A DNA stretch of 64,000 nucleotides, taken from Sporomusaceae bacterium. GTDB lineage: Bacteria > Bacillota > Negativicutes > UBA1444. This document shows, one piece after another, positions 1 through 7,648 of the stretch. Position 1 is the first letter of the stretch; each line of letters begins with the position of its first letter. A program made the translations under genes and the position numbers. Location of the stretch: assembly GCA_018434355.1 (NCBI GenBank), contig JAHDPL010000029.1, positions 1 through 64,000 of the forward strand, in the 5' to 3' direction. The notes below the pieces were generated by a model, which was not told where the DNA came from, ran no database searches, and saw nothing but the letters and a program-made list of their open reading frames with translations.

Positions 1-149
1 CGCGGTTTATTTCCCGTACCCCAAATCCACATCGCGACCAGTAGACATAGTCTTTCCGAAGAAATGGCCCAACGTGATTAATGTGAAAAACTGCGATAGA
101 ACGAGGAAAACGAAGAAAAACGTTTGATTATTAAGGGAGGGATGACAAA

Positions 150-1298
150 ATGCGTGATAGCACCGACATGTTGCGCTTTATCCAACGCGCGATCCAGACC
201 CGCAGCTTTTCTGATCAGGAAGGTGAGATGGCGGAACTGTTAAAGGCTGAAATGCTTCGTATCGGCTTTGATGAGGCGTTCATTGACTCGACTGGCAATG
301 TTGTGGGGCGTATCGGCAGTGGCGGCAAGATCATTCATTTTGACTCGCACCTGGATACGGTGCAGGTCAATGACCCTGACGAATGGCAGGTTGCGCCGTT
401 TTCCGGCGACATTGTCGACGGCTATGTCTGGGGCCGTGGCAGCGTGGACATGAAGGCGGCGCTCGGCGCCAGCGTTTATGCGGCGGCGCTTGCCAAAGAA
501 CGGGGCTACACTGAAGGCAAGACAATCTATGTCACCGGCACGGTTTGCGAGGAATACTGCGATGGCGAAAATCTGAAGTATCTCTATCAGGAGCTGTCTT
601 TGTGGCCGGATTATTGCATTATCTGCGAGCCGAGCGACAATGTCATCACGCTGGGCCACAAAGGAAAGGCGCAGATTCGCGTCAAAACGCACGGGGTCTC
701 AGCCCACGGTTCGGCGCCGGAGAAGGGCATCAATGCCGTATACGAAATGGCGGAAATCATCACTCGCGTCGATGCGCTGAACAAGTCGCTTTTTAAAGCC
801 GGTGAAAAACATGGCACAATCGTGTTGTCCGACATTTCCTGCGTCAGCGCGTCGCTGAATGCGGTGCCCAGCGAATGCGCGATTTATCTCGACCGCCGGC
901 TGGTTTTGGGCGAAACGCTGGGACAAGTGAAAAAAGAAATGGATGGACTGATTGCCGGCAAAAATGCCAACTGGGAAATCGGCACGTTGCACCATACGAG
1001 CTGGAAAGGGAAGGCGTTGGACTACCAACCGATGCATAACCCCTGGCGCATCGAGATGGGCCATGAATTGTCGCAGGCGCTGCAGGCAGCCTACCAAACC
1101 GTTTATCAGCGAGAAGCAACCGCTTTTGATTTTTGGGATTTCGGCACCAATGCGATCACGCCGGTAGCGATGGGAATTCCCACGATTGGCTTCGGACCGG
1201 GCGAATACAAGCTGGCGCACATGAAGGATGAGCGATGCGCGGTGAGCAAGATCAAAGAAGCCTGTGAGGTATACTGCCATTTGATCAAATTGCTTTAG
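150..1298 (+). CDS. YgeY-type M20 metallohydrolase
   Basis: A 382-residue M20 metallopeptidase-fold hydrolase of the YgeY type, a family linked in other bacteria with selenium-dependent purine/amino-acid catabolism genes; the exact substrate is not known. Zinc-site motifs are visible: HFDSHLDT (H67, D69), GRGSVDMK (D100), the CEE pair at E134/E135, ICEP (E160) and a late His in KLAHMKDE. The RBS GGGAGGG sits 8 bases before the ATG. The protein is cytoplasmic, with no signal peptide. No selenium genes are seen beside it, so the link to that pathway is by family only. An M20 peptidase of another subfamily (ArgE/DapE-like) is the alternative. Confidence 0.85.
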   Translation: MRDSTDMLRFIQRAIQTRSFSDQEGEMAELLKAEMLRIGFDEAFIDSTGNVVGRIGSGGKIIHFDSHLDTVQVNDPDEWQVAPFSGDIVDGYVWGRGSVDMKAALGASVYAAALAKERGYTEGKTIYVTGTVCEEYCDGENLKYLYQELSLWPDYCIICEPSDNVITLGHKGKAQIRVKTHGVSAHGSAPEKGINAVYEMAEIITRVDALNKSLFKAGEKHGTIVLSDISCVSASLNAVPSECAIYLDRRLVLGETLGQVKKEMDGLIAGKNANWEIGTLHHTSWKGKALDYQPMHNPWRIEMGHELSQALQAAYQTVYQREATAFDFWDFGTNAITPVAMGIPTIGFGPGEYKLAHMKDERCAVSKIKEACEVYCHLIKLL

Positions 1299-1316
1299 GC
1301 AACGAGTTTCTGCCAC

Positions 1317-1345
1317 TCGACCAATCGTCATTTGCCCTTTATAAT
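1317..1345 (+). promoter_or_regulatory. Putative sigma-70 promoter of the carboxypeptidase gene
   Basis: TCGACC (1317-1322), a 17-base spacer and a perfect TATAAT (1340-1345) lie about 48 bases before the chosen ATG. The -35 matches the consensus in four of six positions. Confidence 0.5.
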
Positions 1346-1392
1346 GGTGTTTGGCAAACTATCATTTTGATCTGTATGGAAAGGCGTTGTCC

Positions 1393-2526
1393 ATGAGAAA
1401 AACCATCTTTGCGTGTCTGTCGTTCGCTTTCATCCTGTTTTCCGCTCCCGTGTTCGCAGCGCCGGCGCCCTTAAATCTTTCGGCGAAATCGGCGATTTTG
1501 TTGGTGGCGTCGACCGGCGAAGTCCTGTACGAAAAAAATGCCCATGCGCAGCAATACCCTGCCAGCACGACCAAAATGATGACGATCATTACAGCATTGG
1601 AAGACGGAAATCTGAACGACATCGTGACGACCAGCGCCAATGCCGCCAATACCGAAGGGTCTTCGATGTATTTGCGACCGCAGGAACGGTTGCGGCTGCT
1701 GGACATGCTGTACGGGGTGGCGCTAGTATCCGGCAACGATGCGGCGGTCGCCATTGCCGAGCATTTGGACGGCTCTGTGGAACGTTTTGCTAAACGAATG
1801 ACGGATAAAGCGCAGGCGATCGGCGCCGTGCGGACCAATTTCCGAAACCCGTCAGGCCTGCCGGACCCCCGCCATTACTCCACTGCGTTCGACCTGGCCC
1901 GCATTGCGGCCTATGGCTACAAGAATCCACGTTTTGCCGAAATCGTCGGTGCAACGCACAAAAAGATCGTGACCAGCCAAAAACAGGAAACCTATTATAA
2001 TGAAAATAAGTTGCTGAATCTTTATGACGGAGCCAACGGCGTCAAAACCGGTTACACCGATGCCGCCGGCCTGTGCCTGGTTTCGGCGGCCAAACGCGGC
2101 AACACCCAGCTGATTGCGGTGGTGCTGGATGCCGATTTCATGTGGCAGGATTCAATGGCGCTGCTCGATTACGGCTTTAACCATCTCGGTGAAAAAACAC
2201 TGGTGAAAGCGGGCGAAGTGGTTGATGCCGTTCAGGTCCGGTACGGACTGTCAGGGGCTGCGAAGGCGGTGGTGCGCAATAACATCATTGTTCCCGTGAG
2301 TCGCAGCAGCAAAGACTCGCTTCAGATCGTCGTGGACATCGCCAGGGACATTCATGCGCCGGTCGTTGCCGGTCAAAGCATCGGCGTGGTCAAGGTGCTA
2401 TATCGTAACCAGGAAGTCGCTTCGAGCGAAGTCGTCCTGACTGAATCAATCAGCGAGAAGTCCTGGTGGGGGCGGATCAGGGAGTACTTTGCCCAGTTGT
2501 TCAGTGTCGGAAGGGCGTCTGCATGA
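1393..2526 (+). CDS. D-alanyl-D-alanine carboxypeptidase (DacF/PBP5 type)
   Basis: Serine DD-carboxypeptidase (peptidase S11) that trims the terminal D-Ala from peptidoglycan stem peptides outside the cytoplasmic membrane. Counting from the ATG at 1393, residues 1-22 form a signal peptide ending VFA, and the three penicillin-binding motifs are complete: S58-T-T-K61, S113-G-N115 and K219-T-G221. The C-terminal part matches the usual beta-rich PBP5_C domain and ends in a weakly amphipathic segment that could anchor it to the membrane. An in-frame TTG at 1351 extends the frame, but the GGAAAGG RBS and the signal peptide favour 1393. It converges with the LysE gene, and the two coding regions overlap by 26 bases. 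Confidence 0.93.
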   Translation: MRKTIFACLSFAFILFSAPVFAAPAPLNLSAKSAILLVASTGEVLYEKNAHAQQYPASTTKMMTIITALEDGNLNDIVTTSANAANTEGSSMYLRPQERLRLLDMLYGVALVSGNDAAVAIAEHLDGSVERFAKRMTDKAQAIGAVRTNFRNPSGLPDPRHYSTAFDLARIAAYGYKNPRFAEIVGATHKKIVTSQKQETYYNENKLLNLYDGANGVKTGYTDAAGLCLVSAAKRGNTQLIAVVLDADFMWQDSMALLDYGFNHLGEKTLVKAGEVVDAVQVRYGLSGAAKAVVRNNIIVPVSRSSKDSLQIVVDIARDIHAPVVAGQSIGVVKVLYRNQEVASSEVVLTESISEKSWWGRIREYFAQLFSVGRASA

Positions 2527-3124
2527 GCCACAGGCAGTAGAGGCCAAAGCCGGCGATGAGCAGACCGGAGAGCTGGTTGACCCTCTTCAGCTGGTGCTTC
2601 CCAACGCGTTGCCGGAAGAAATGTACCGCACCGCTCAGTAGCAACCACCACAGCATGGAACCGAAAAAGACGCCGGCAATCAGCGCAACTGCCGCCATGA
2701 AGTTGCTGTCGGCGGTTCCTAGCCCCAGCCCGGCGAAAACGGCGGCAAACGACAAAATCGTCATCGGATTGGTTATCGTCAGTATCAAGGTCGAAACATA
2801 AGCGCCCAACAGACCTTGCCCAGTCGCGGCGGCAGCCGTTTCGGCCGGCAGCGACCGAAAGGTCGTAACGCCCAAGTATAACAGAAATAGCCCGCCGCCG
2901 GCTTGCAGGAAGCGCTGGTGATCCAGCAGGAAATTGGTGACGACGGACAGACCAAACGCAGCCATCGCGCCGTAGAGTGCATCGGCGGTAGCGGCGCCAA
3001 GACCCGATACGAAGCCGCTCCCGATTCCGCCGGTTAGCGTGCGCCGGATGCACAGCAGTCCGATCGGTCCGACCGGCGCGGCGATGGAAAACCCTAAAAA
3101 GATTCCTTTCAACAAAAACGGCAT
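2501..3124 (-). CDS. LysE/RhtB-family amino-acid exporter
   Basis: A 207-residue integral membrane protein with about six hydrophobic segments. The N-terminal FSIAAPVGPIGLLCIRRTL stretch is the hallmark of LysE/RhtB amino-acid efflux proteins, which export basic or neutral amino acids. It starts three bases after the stop of the Lrp-type regulator on the same strand, so the two are almost certainly cotranscribed and the regulator is the likely sensor of the exported amino acid. The substrate cannot be read from the sequence. Its 3' end overlaps the convergent carboxypeptidase gene by 26 bases. Confidence 0.9.
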   Translation of the reverse strand: MPFLLKGIFLGFSIAAPVGPIGLLCIRRTLTGGIGSGFVSGLGAATADALYGAMAAFGLSVVTNFLLDHQRFLQAGGGLFLLYLGVTTFRSLPAETAAAATGQGLLGAYVSTLILTITNPMTILSFAAVFAGLGLGTADSNFMAAVALIAGVFFGSMLWWLLLSGAVHFFRQRVGKHQLKRVNQLSGLLIAGFGLYCLWLMQTPFRH

Positions 3125-3127
3125 CGT

Positions 3128-3598
3128 TTATTCAACTCCCCTGCTAAGCGGCAGTACGGGAGTTTCTTTGATTGTGGACAGGATGACGGTGGTTTTGGTT
3201 CTGACACCGGGAAACGCCTTGAGTTCGCTGCTGATCAGTCGCTCGAGGTCGCGGGTGCCGGAACAACGGACCTTAAGGATATAATCGACGTCTCCAGCCA
3301 CGTGATGGCATTCCAAGATTTCGGCCAATTCGCCGATTTTTTTTATGATGGCCGGGCGAGATTCGGGATTTTCAATCGTCAGCGATATGAGCGCCGCAAG
3401 ACCGCGCCCGATGGCCTCGGGGTCGATCAGCGCCGCATATCCCTTGATTACGCCGGATTCCTCCAGTTTTCGCACCCGCTCGGCCGCCGCAGGCGCCGAC
3501 AAGCCGATCAAGGCGCCGAGCTCCGCCCAGGTTGTGCGTGCGTTGGACATGAGTTGGCCAATTATTTTCGAATCGTTAATATTCACCGAAGTATTCAT
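3128..3598 (-). CDS. Lrp/AsnC-family transcriptional regulator
   Basis: About 157 residues: an N-terminal winged helix-turn-helix (TWAELGALIGLSAPAAAERVRKLEESGVIKGY) followed by a RAM ligand-binding domain whose conserved ECHHVAGDVDYILKV stretch is visible. Lrp/AsnC proteins bind amino acids as octamers and regulate transport or metabolism. It is the first gene of a two-gene unit with the LysE-type exporter, which points to amino-acid-induced export. The start is uncertain: ATG 3598 follows AAAGGA with almost no spacing, so a GTG 12 bases further in, or an upstream non-ATG codon, could also be used. Confidence 0.88.
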   Translation of the reverse strand: MNTSVNINDSKIIGQLMSNARTTWAELGALIGLSAPAAAERVRKLEESGVIKGYAALIDPEAIGRGLAALISLTIENPESRPAIIKKIGELAEILECHHVAGDVDYILKVRCSGTRDLERLISSELKAFPGVRTKTTVILSTIKETPVLPLSRGVE

Positions 3599-3714
3599 TC
3601 CTTTCGAAACTATTACGCCAATTATATTTTGTAATAAAAATAAATGCAAGGGAATCTACAGGAAGAGCGTTGATGCTTGCTCGGCGGCGCTGTGCAGAAA
3701 ACGTCATAAGGCAC

Positions 3715-3743
3715 TTGACGGCGTGATATAACGGTGTTATATT
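3715..3743 (+). promoter_or_regulatory. Promoter of the flavoprotein-tetR operon
   Basis: TTGACG (3715-3720), exactly 17 bases, then TATATT (3738-3743). The first TetR-type palindrome covers the spacer and the -10 box, so a bound repressor would exclude RNA polymerase. Confidence 0.75.
3726..3742 (+). promoter_or_regulatory. Palindromic operator 1 (probable TetR site)
   Basis: ATATAAC-GGT-GTTATAT, a perfect 7+3+7 palindrome overlapping the -10 box of the operon promoter. The same arms recur 28 bases downstream. The tetR gene in this operon is the obvious candidate to bind it. Confidence 0.72.
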
Positions 3744-3753
3744 TGCGGAGGTG

Positions 3754-3770
3754 ATATAACATTGTTATAA
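3754..3770 (+). promoter_or_regulatory. Palindromic operator 2 (probable TetR site)
   Basis: ATATAAC-ATT-GTTATAA, the second copy of the palindrome, six of seven arm positions paired and with a different central triplet. It lies just after the expected transcription start. The centre-to-centre distance to operator 1 is 28 bases. Confidence 0.68.
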
Positions 3771-3785
3771 AGTGGGGTTGTTGCC

Positions 3786-5195
3786 ATGAAAATTGTTGTC
3801 CTGAACGGAAGCCCCAAGGGAGATCTCAGCGTTACCATGCAATTCGTCGCGTTCCTGGCAAAAATGAATCCGCAGCATAACCTGAAAATAATCAACATTG
3901 CCCAACAGATCAGGCACATCGAGAATGACGGTCGCAAGTTCGATGAAGTCATGGCTGACATTGAAACCGCCGACGGAGTGATTTGGGCGTTTCCGCTTTA
4001 TGTCTTTTTGGTTCATTCGCATTACAAACGCTTCATTGAACTGATTTTTGCAAGAAACAAGACGGAGGTGTTCCGTGACAAATACACGGCGGTATTTTCC
4101 ACGTCGATTCATTTTTTTGACCACACCGCGCACCAATATATGCGGGGAATCTGCGATGACCTGAACATGCGTTTTTGCGACGCCTTTTCAGCCGGGATGC
4201 GCGATTTATTCAAGTCGGTAGAACGAGAGAACCTGCTGAAATTTTTCCGTGGATTTCTTGCCGCGATACAGAGAAAAGCGCCTTGTGCCAGACAGGTTAA
4301 GCCGTTGGAACTCAATAATCCGGAGTACGTTCCGGGGGAAGCTGTCGCGCCGACGTTTGTTCATTCGCGAAGCATTATTATTGTCACCGATGCAGAGGAG
4401 ACGCAAGTCAACCTGCTTCGCATGATCGACCGGTTTGCCGCCCAGTTTGCCGAACGACCGCAAGTGGTCAATTTGCGCCAGGTAGAAATTAATGGCGGCT
4501 GTCTTGGCTGTATCCGCTGCGGTTATGACAACCATTGCGCCTATACGGGACGAGATGAATTCATCGATATGTTCAACCGGCTAAAAACCGCAGATATTCT
4601 GGTTTTTGCCGGAGCTATTCAAGACCGTTACCTGTCATCGTTGTGGAAAACATTTTTTGACCGGGCCTTTTTCAACACCCACATGCCGAACTTTGTCGGC
4701 AAACAGCTGGCATTCCTGGTGAGCGGACCGTTGCAGCAACTGCCGAATCTGCGGCAGATCCTGGAGGCTTACACCGAACATCAGCAAGCAAATTTGGCGG
4801 GAATCGTCACCGACGAGCAGAGTCATGTCGGTGAAACCGACTCCGCGCTGCGGGAGTTGGCCCTACGCAGTTTGGACTATGCGGACCGCGGTTATAAAAG
4901 GCCGAACAGCTTCTTTGGCGTTGGCGGATTAAAAATATTCCGCGATGAAATCTGGGGGCCGCTGCGTTTCCCGTTTGTCGCCGACCACCAGTATTACAAG
5001 CAGCATGGAGTTTATGACTTTCCGCAATATGATTACGCTTCGCGGATCCGCAACGCTTTCCTTGGCTTGCTGGCGAAGATTCCGGCGGTTCGCAAGGAGC
5101 TTTATGGACCCAAGATGACTGAATACATGGTTCGCGACTACAAGCGGTTCGTTGAAAAGGGGGAGCATCATGCAGGATTGGACGGATCAGACTGA
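3786..5195 (+). CDS. Tandem flavodoxin-like NAD(P)H-dependent oxidoreductase
   Basis: A 469-residue soluble protein with two flavodoxin-like halves. The first (1-170) begins MKIVVLNGSPKGDLS, the FMN-phosphate loop of NADPH-dependent FMN reductases, and has the WAFPLYV segment. The second (about 195-350) begins SIIIVTDAEETQ and carries a Cys-rich GGCLGCIRCGYDNHC stretch as in COG0655 iron-sulfur flavoproteins; its FMN loop is less canonical. About 110 further residues form an uncharacterised C-terminal tail. It is encoded first in a two-gene operon with a TetR regulator that overlaps its 3' end, so it is probably induced by a small hydrophobic or electrophilic compound. Substrate unknown; quinone or nitro/azo reduction is only a family-based guess. 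Confidence 0.8.
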   Translation: MKIVVLNGSPKGDLSVTMQFVAFLAKMNPQHNLKIINIAQQIRHIENDGRKFDEVMADIETADGVIWAFPLYVFLVHSHYKRFIELIFARNKTEVFRDKYTAVFSTSIHFFDHTAHQYMRGICDDLNMRFCDAFSAGMRDLFKSVERENLLKFFRGFLAAIQRKAPCARQVKPLELNNPEYVPGEAVAPTFVHSRSIIIVTDAEETQVNLLRMIDRFAAQFAERPQVVNLRQVEINGGCLGCIRCGYDNHCAYTGRDEFIDMFNRLKTADILVFAGAIQDRYLSSLWKTFFDRAFFNTHMPNFVGKQLAFLVSGPLQQLPNLRQILEAYTEHQQANLAGIVTDEQSHVGETDSALRELALRSLDYADRGYKRPNSFFGVGGLKIFRDEIWGPLRFPFVADHQYYKQHGVYDFPQYDYASRIRNAFLGLLAKIPAVRKELYGPKMTEYMVRDYKRFVEKGEHHAGLDGSD

Positions 5196-5805
5196 TACGC
5201 GCGGCGTGATTCTGACCAAGGCGCGGCAGCTCTTTTTGACCCTCGGCTATCATAAGACCACGATGCGAAACATTGCCGAAACAGCGGGGATTTCGACCGG
5301 GCCGCTCTACTTTCATTTTCGTGATAAGGCGGAAGTTTTCTATCATATCTGCAATGAGGCGTTCGAACGACTGGAAGCTGATTTTTCCCGTGTCTCCCAA
5401 GCGGAAAAAACTGCCGGCGAGCGGCTGCGCGACATATTCTTGGCCTATAAGGCCTTTTATTACCGTGAACCGCAGTTGTTTGCGATGATGCATATGGCGA
5501 CAGACCCGCTGTCAGGAATCGGATTGCCTGCGCCGCTTGCCGAGTCGTTATTGAAAAAAGGGCTGAGTCTGGTCAAGAATATGGAAATGCTGATTCGTGA
5601 CGGGATTGCCCGCCAGGAGCTGCGACCGGTGGATCCGGCCAAGCTGGCTGTATATCTGTTTTCGGTCGCCGAAGGGATTTTTGTTTCCAATCGTATGGGG
5701 ATTCTACGGCAACAGGATATCGGCGTGGATGAAATGATTGGCGCTGCGATCGAATTGATCGAAGTCGGCATGATCGGTGCGGGGCAAGCCCTTGAAAAGC
5801 CATAA
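5170..5805 (+). CDS. TetR/AcrR-family transcriptional regulator
   Basis: About 211 residues. The N-terminal helix-turn-helix is typical: ILTKARQLFLTLGYHKTTMRNIAETAGISTGPLYFHFRDKAEVF. The remainder is an all-helical ligand-binding domain. ATG 5170 is preceded by GGGGGA at 5-6 bases; a TTG at 5152 in frame lacks a comparable RBS. Its start lies inside the end of the flavoprotein gene (26-base overlap), so translation is likely coupled. The two ATATAAC-N3-GTTATA palindromes at the operon promoter are its probable binding sites, giving autorepression. Confidence 0.92.
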   Translation: MQDWTDQTDTRGVILTKARQLFLTLGYHKTTMRNIAETAGISTGPLYFHFRDKAEVFYHICNEAFERLEADFSRVSQAEKTAGERLRDIFLAYKAFYYREPQLFAMMHMATDPLSGIGLPAPLAESLLKKGLSLVKNMEMLIRDGIARQELRPVDPAKLAVYLFSVAEGIFVSNRMGILRQQDIGVDEMIGAAIELIEVGMIGAGQALEKP

Positions 5806-5818
5806 CCTGCTTGTCCTG

Positions 5819-5857
5819 AAAAGTTCTTTCGCTGTTATCGGCGAGAGAACTTTTTTC
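5819..5857 (+). terminator. Intrinsic terminator after tetR
   Basis: The arm AAAGTTCTTTCGC pairs with GCGAGAGAACTTT with one mismatch, and the hairpin is followed by a T-rich tract. Confidence 0.8.
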
Positions 5858-5974
5858 CTTTATTGCAACATTTTTCACAAACAAAGTGGTAAAATGAGAC
5901 GTTGGCAAAAATAGCCATGGTAGATATCGGAAGGTGTCTGCAAAAAATGTGATCGTGTTTTTGGAGGGGTATTC

Positions 5975-6496
5975 ATGAAAAAATCGGTATTGTTCTCACT
6001 AGTGGCCATCTTGTTGGTATCCATGCTGGTGGCCGGTTGCGGCGACGAGCCGACGGCGGAGCAAAAACAGAAAGACATGGATAAGGTTTTTACCCAGTTG
6101 GCTGAACAACTTACCCGTTTCGCCAAAGCATCACCGCAGCTGCTTAAGATTTCAAGCGACTATAAAAACAAGAGCGTTGACGCTGCCCAGGCAAGAAAAA
6201 ACATGCTGGCGATGGGCGATGAGTATGGCGATATCGCAGCCAATTTCAAGAAAATTGCTGCCCCACAGTGGTTTTCTTCTGACAACAAGACCAAGTTTGA
6301 AGAAATGAAAAAGCAGTACGTGGAAGCCAATGAAACGATGAAAGCGTTTGTGCCGCTATACGTAAAAATCATCATAGATAACAAAGGGACCAAGGACGAT
6401 CTGGCAAAATTAAAAGAATATGAAGCCATTAGAGGCGACCGTGCAAAGAAAGGGGCCGAGCTATTCGCCCATTTTGAAAAAGGTGGCTGGAAATAA
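5975..6496 (+). CDS. Small lipoprotein, function unknown
   Basis: A 173-residue protein with a lipoprotein signal peptide: positive MKK start, hydrophobic stretch and the lipobox LVAGC at about residue 22-26. The mature part is charged, Lys-rich and predicted mostly helical, without recognisable domains. RBS GGAGGGG precedes the ATG. It is the first of three small genes for exported proteins in the same orientation, with 19 and 22 bases between them, closed by a terminator. No function can be assigned; a helical-bundle envelope lipoprotein is the most that can be said. Confidence 0.8.
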   Translation: MKKSVLFSLVAILLVSMLVAGCGDEPTAEQKQKDMDKVFTQLAEQLTRFAKASPQLLKISSDYKNKSVDAAQARKNMLAMGDEYGDIAANFKKIAAPQWFSSDNKTKFEEMKKQYVEANETMKAFVPLYVKIIIDNKGTKDDLAKLKEYEAIRGDRAKKGAELFAHFEKGGWK

Positions 6497-6515
6497 ATCT
6501 GAGGAGTGAAGGGAT

Positions 6516-6992
6516 ATGCTGAAAAAATATCTGCTGTGCCTGTTGCTAACGATTGGTCTGCTCATTTCGGGAACAGTTTGTGCCAAGCCGGGTGATGCCG
6601 ACTACAGCGGATTGTTGAAGATTTCGGAAGTGGAAAGCGTTGCCGGCAAAAGCAAATTGAGTCTGAAGTCGATGGACTCCAAGAAAAGCGGGGAGGCTTA
6701 TGACCTGCAGTACTTCACCGTCGATGGACACGCTATCCTGATGATTCAGGTGCTGCGCGGCAGCGATTATGAGATGTATTACAGGGACTATCGTTGCCAA
6801 GACTACCGCCCCATGGAATACGCGTTTTGGGGTCCGAAAAACGCCACACCGGAGAACCCGCCCAGCCAGCTGTGGTTTCGCAAGGGTGATGCGCTGATTT
6901 TTATCGAGAGCGGCTATGATAAGTCCGGCAAGACCGACTTAAACGCCGAGATGATGGAGCGGATCGCCGCGATTATTGCATCGCGGTTATAA
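6516..6992 (+). CDS. Exported protein, function unknown
   Basis: 158 residues with a signal peptide (MLKKYLLCLLLTIGLLISG, cleavage near VCA-KP). The mature part mixes acidic and aromatic residues (SDYEMYYRDYRCQDYRPMEYAFWG) and contains one cysteine; no known domain is recognised. It is the middle gene of the three-gene exported-protein group and has its own RBS (GAGGAGTGAAGG). It probably acts in the envelope or periplasm together with its neighbours. Confidence 0.75.
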   Translation: MLKKYLLCLLLTIGLLISGTVCAKPGDADYSGLLKISEVESVAGKSKLSLKSMDSKKSGEAYDLQYFTVDGHAILMIQVLRGSDYEMYYRDYRCQDYRPMEYAFWGPKNATPENPPSQLWFRKGDALIFIESGYDKSGKTDLNAEMMERIAAIIASRL

Positions 6993-7014
6993 AAAAGAAG
7001 GATGGTGTTTGGGA

Positions 7015-7389
7015 ATGAAGTGGACAAAGCAACTGGTGGTCGTGGTGTTGGCCTGCGTCGTGGTGATGTCGCTGCAGGGCGTCGTATCGGCCGGAAAACA
7101 GGACTTTACGCTGGTCAACAAATCTCCGTTCAAAATCGTCGGCTTCTGGGTAGCGCCAGCGGACAGCGACAATTGGGAGGAGAACATTTTGGAAGGGATG
7201 GCGGTTGGCAGCAACGAAAGCATCGACATCACATTTGACAATTCCAATAATGTTACTTGGTGGAACTTCCGGATCAAGGACAGCAGCGGCAAGACTTGGA
7301 ACTGGGAAAAGAAAAAGTACAATCTGACACAGATTTCGGAGCTGACCTATTACTATAACGGGTCGTTGGGCAGTATCCGATACAAATAA
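7015..7389 (+). CDS. Exported beta-rich protein, function unknown
   Basis: 125 residues from ATG 7015: a signal peptide ending VVSA, then about 100 residues in the pattern FTLVNKSPFKIVGFWVAPADSDNW...SIDITF...WNFRIKDSSGKTW. This looks like a family of small periplasmic beta-sandwich proteins seen in many diderm genomes; I do not know a function for it. An in-frame TTG at 6976 would overlap the previous gene, but AAGAAGGA and the signal peptide support 7015. It is the last gene of the group and is followed by a strong terminator. Confidence 0.75.
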   Translation: MKWTKQLVVVVLACVVVMSLQGVVSAGKQDFTLVNKSPFKIVGFWVAPADSDNWEENILEGMAVGSNESIDITFDNSNNVTWWNFRIKDSSGKTWNWEKKKYNLTQISELTYYYNGSLGSIRYK

Positions 7390-7405
7390 GGCAAGTTAAA
7401 AATCG

Positions 7406-7441
7406 AAGGGGTTGCGGATGATTCCGCAGCCCCTTTGTTTT
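7406..7441 (+). terminator. Intrinsic terminator after the exported-protein operon
   Basis: AAGGGG-T-TGCGG pairs with CCGCA-GCCCCTT around a six-base loop, followed by TTGTTTTTG. Confidence 0.85.
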
Positions 7442-7527
7442 TGATTATGACTATTGGCGATGAAGATATATTTTTAGCCGCAATAAGCAGGAATATTTAA
7501 AAGTCTGAAGAATAAATAAAATAATAA

Positions 7528-7536
7528 TGATATAAT
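7528..7536 (+). promoter_or_regulatory. Extended -10 promoter before the c-di-GMP riboswitch
   Basis: TGATATAAT is an extended -10 element (TGN plus TATAAT at 7531-7536) about 17 bases before the conserved riboswitch start. No good -35 is seen, which extended -10 promoters tolerate. Confidence 0.6.
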
Positions 7537-7551
7537 GTATACAACTTAATA

Positions 7552-7626
7552 ATGGGCAAACTTATCGAAAGGTAAGGGCGCAAAGCCATTGGGTCTAAGG
7601 GGAACACCTATGACAGCCAGGTTGCA
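7552..7626 (+). ncRNA. c-di-GMP-I (GEMM) riboswitch
   Basis: All conserved GEMM blocks are in order: GGGCAAAC, a CTTATC-GAAA-GGTAAG stem with a GNRA tetraloop, the GCGCAAAGCC ligand-binding core, the GGGTCTAAGG and CCTATGACAGCC tetraloop-receptor side, and the closing CAGGTTGC. The aptamer ends about 24 bases before the first in-frame ATG of a diguanylate cyclase. No clear terminator follows. The closing strand GTTGC could alternatively pair with GCAAC at 7707-7711 next to a GGGAGG sequence, which would mean translational control, but this is speculative. Confidence 0.93.
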
Positions 7627-7648
7627 GCAGGCAGTGATGTCATAGTTC

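Noticed and set aside
1-149. Leading 149 bases for a partial upstream gene or promoter.
   Set aside because: No open frame with recognisable sequence enters the window and no good promoter is seen; only the RBS of the first gene is clear.
2373-3053. A 226-codon open frame in another minus frame over the LysE gene.
   Set aside because: It is Arg-rich, low in hydrophobic segments, and overlaps the well-supported LysE gene; a GC-frame shadow.
4807-5493. A 228-codon minus-strand frame opposite the flavoprotein/tetR junction.
   Set aside because: The composition is unlike a protein (scattered Cys, Pro, Arg), and both plus genes are supported by motifs and RBS.
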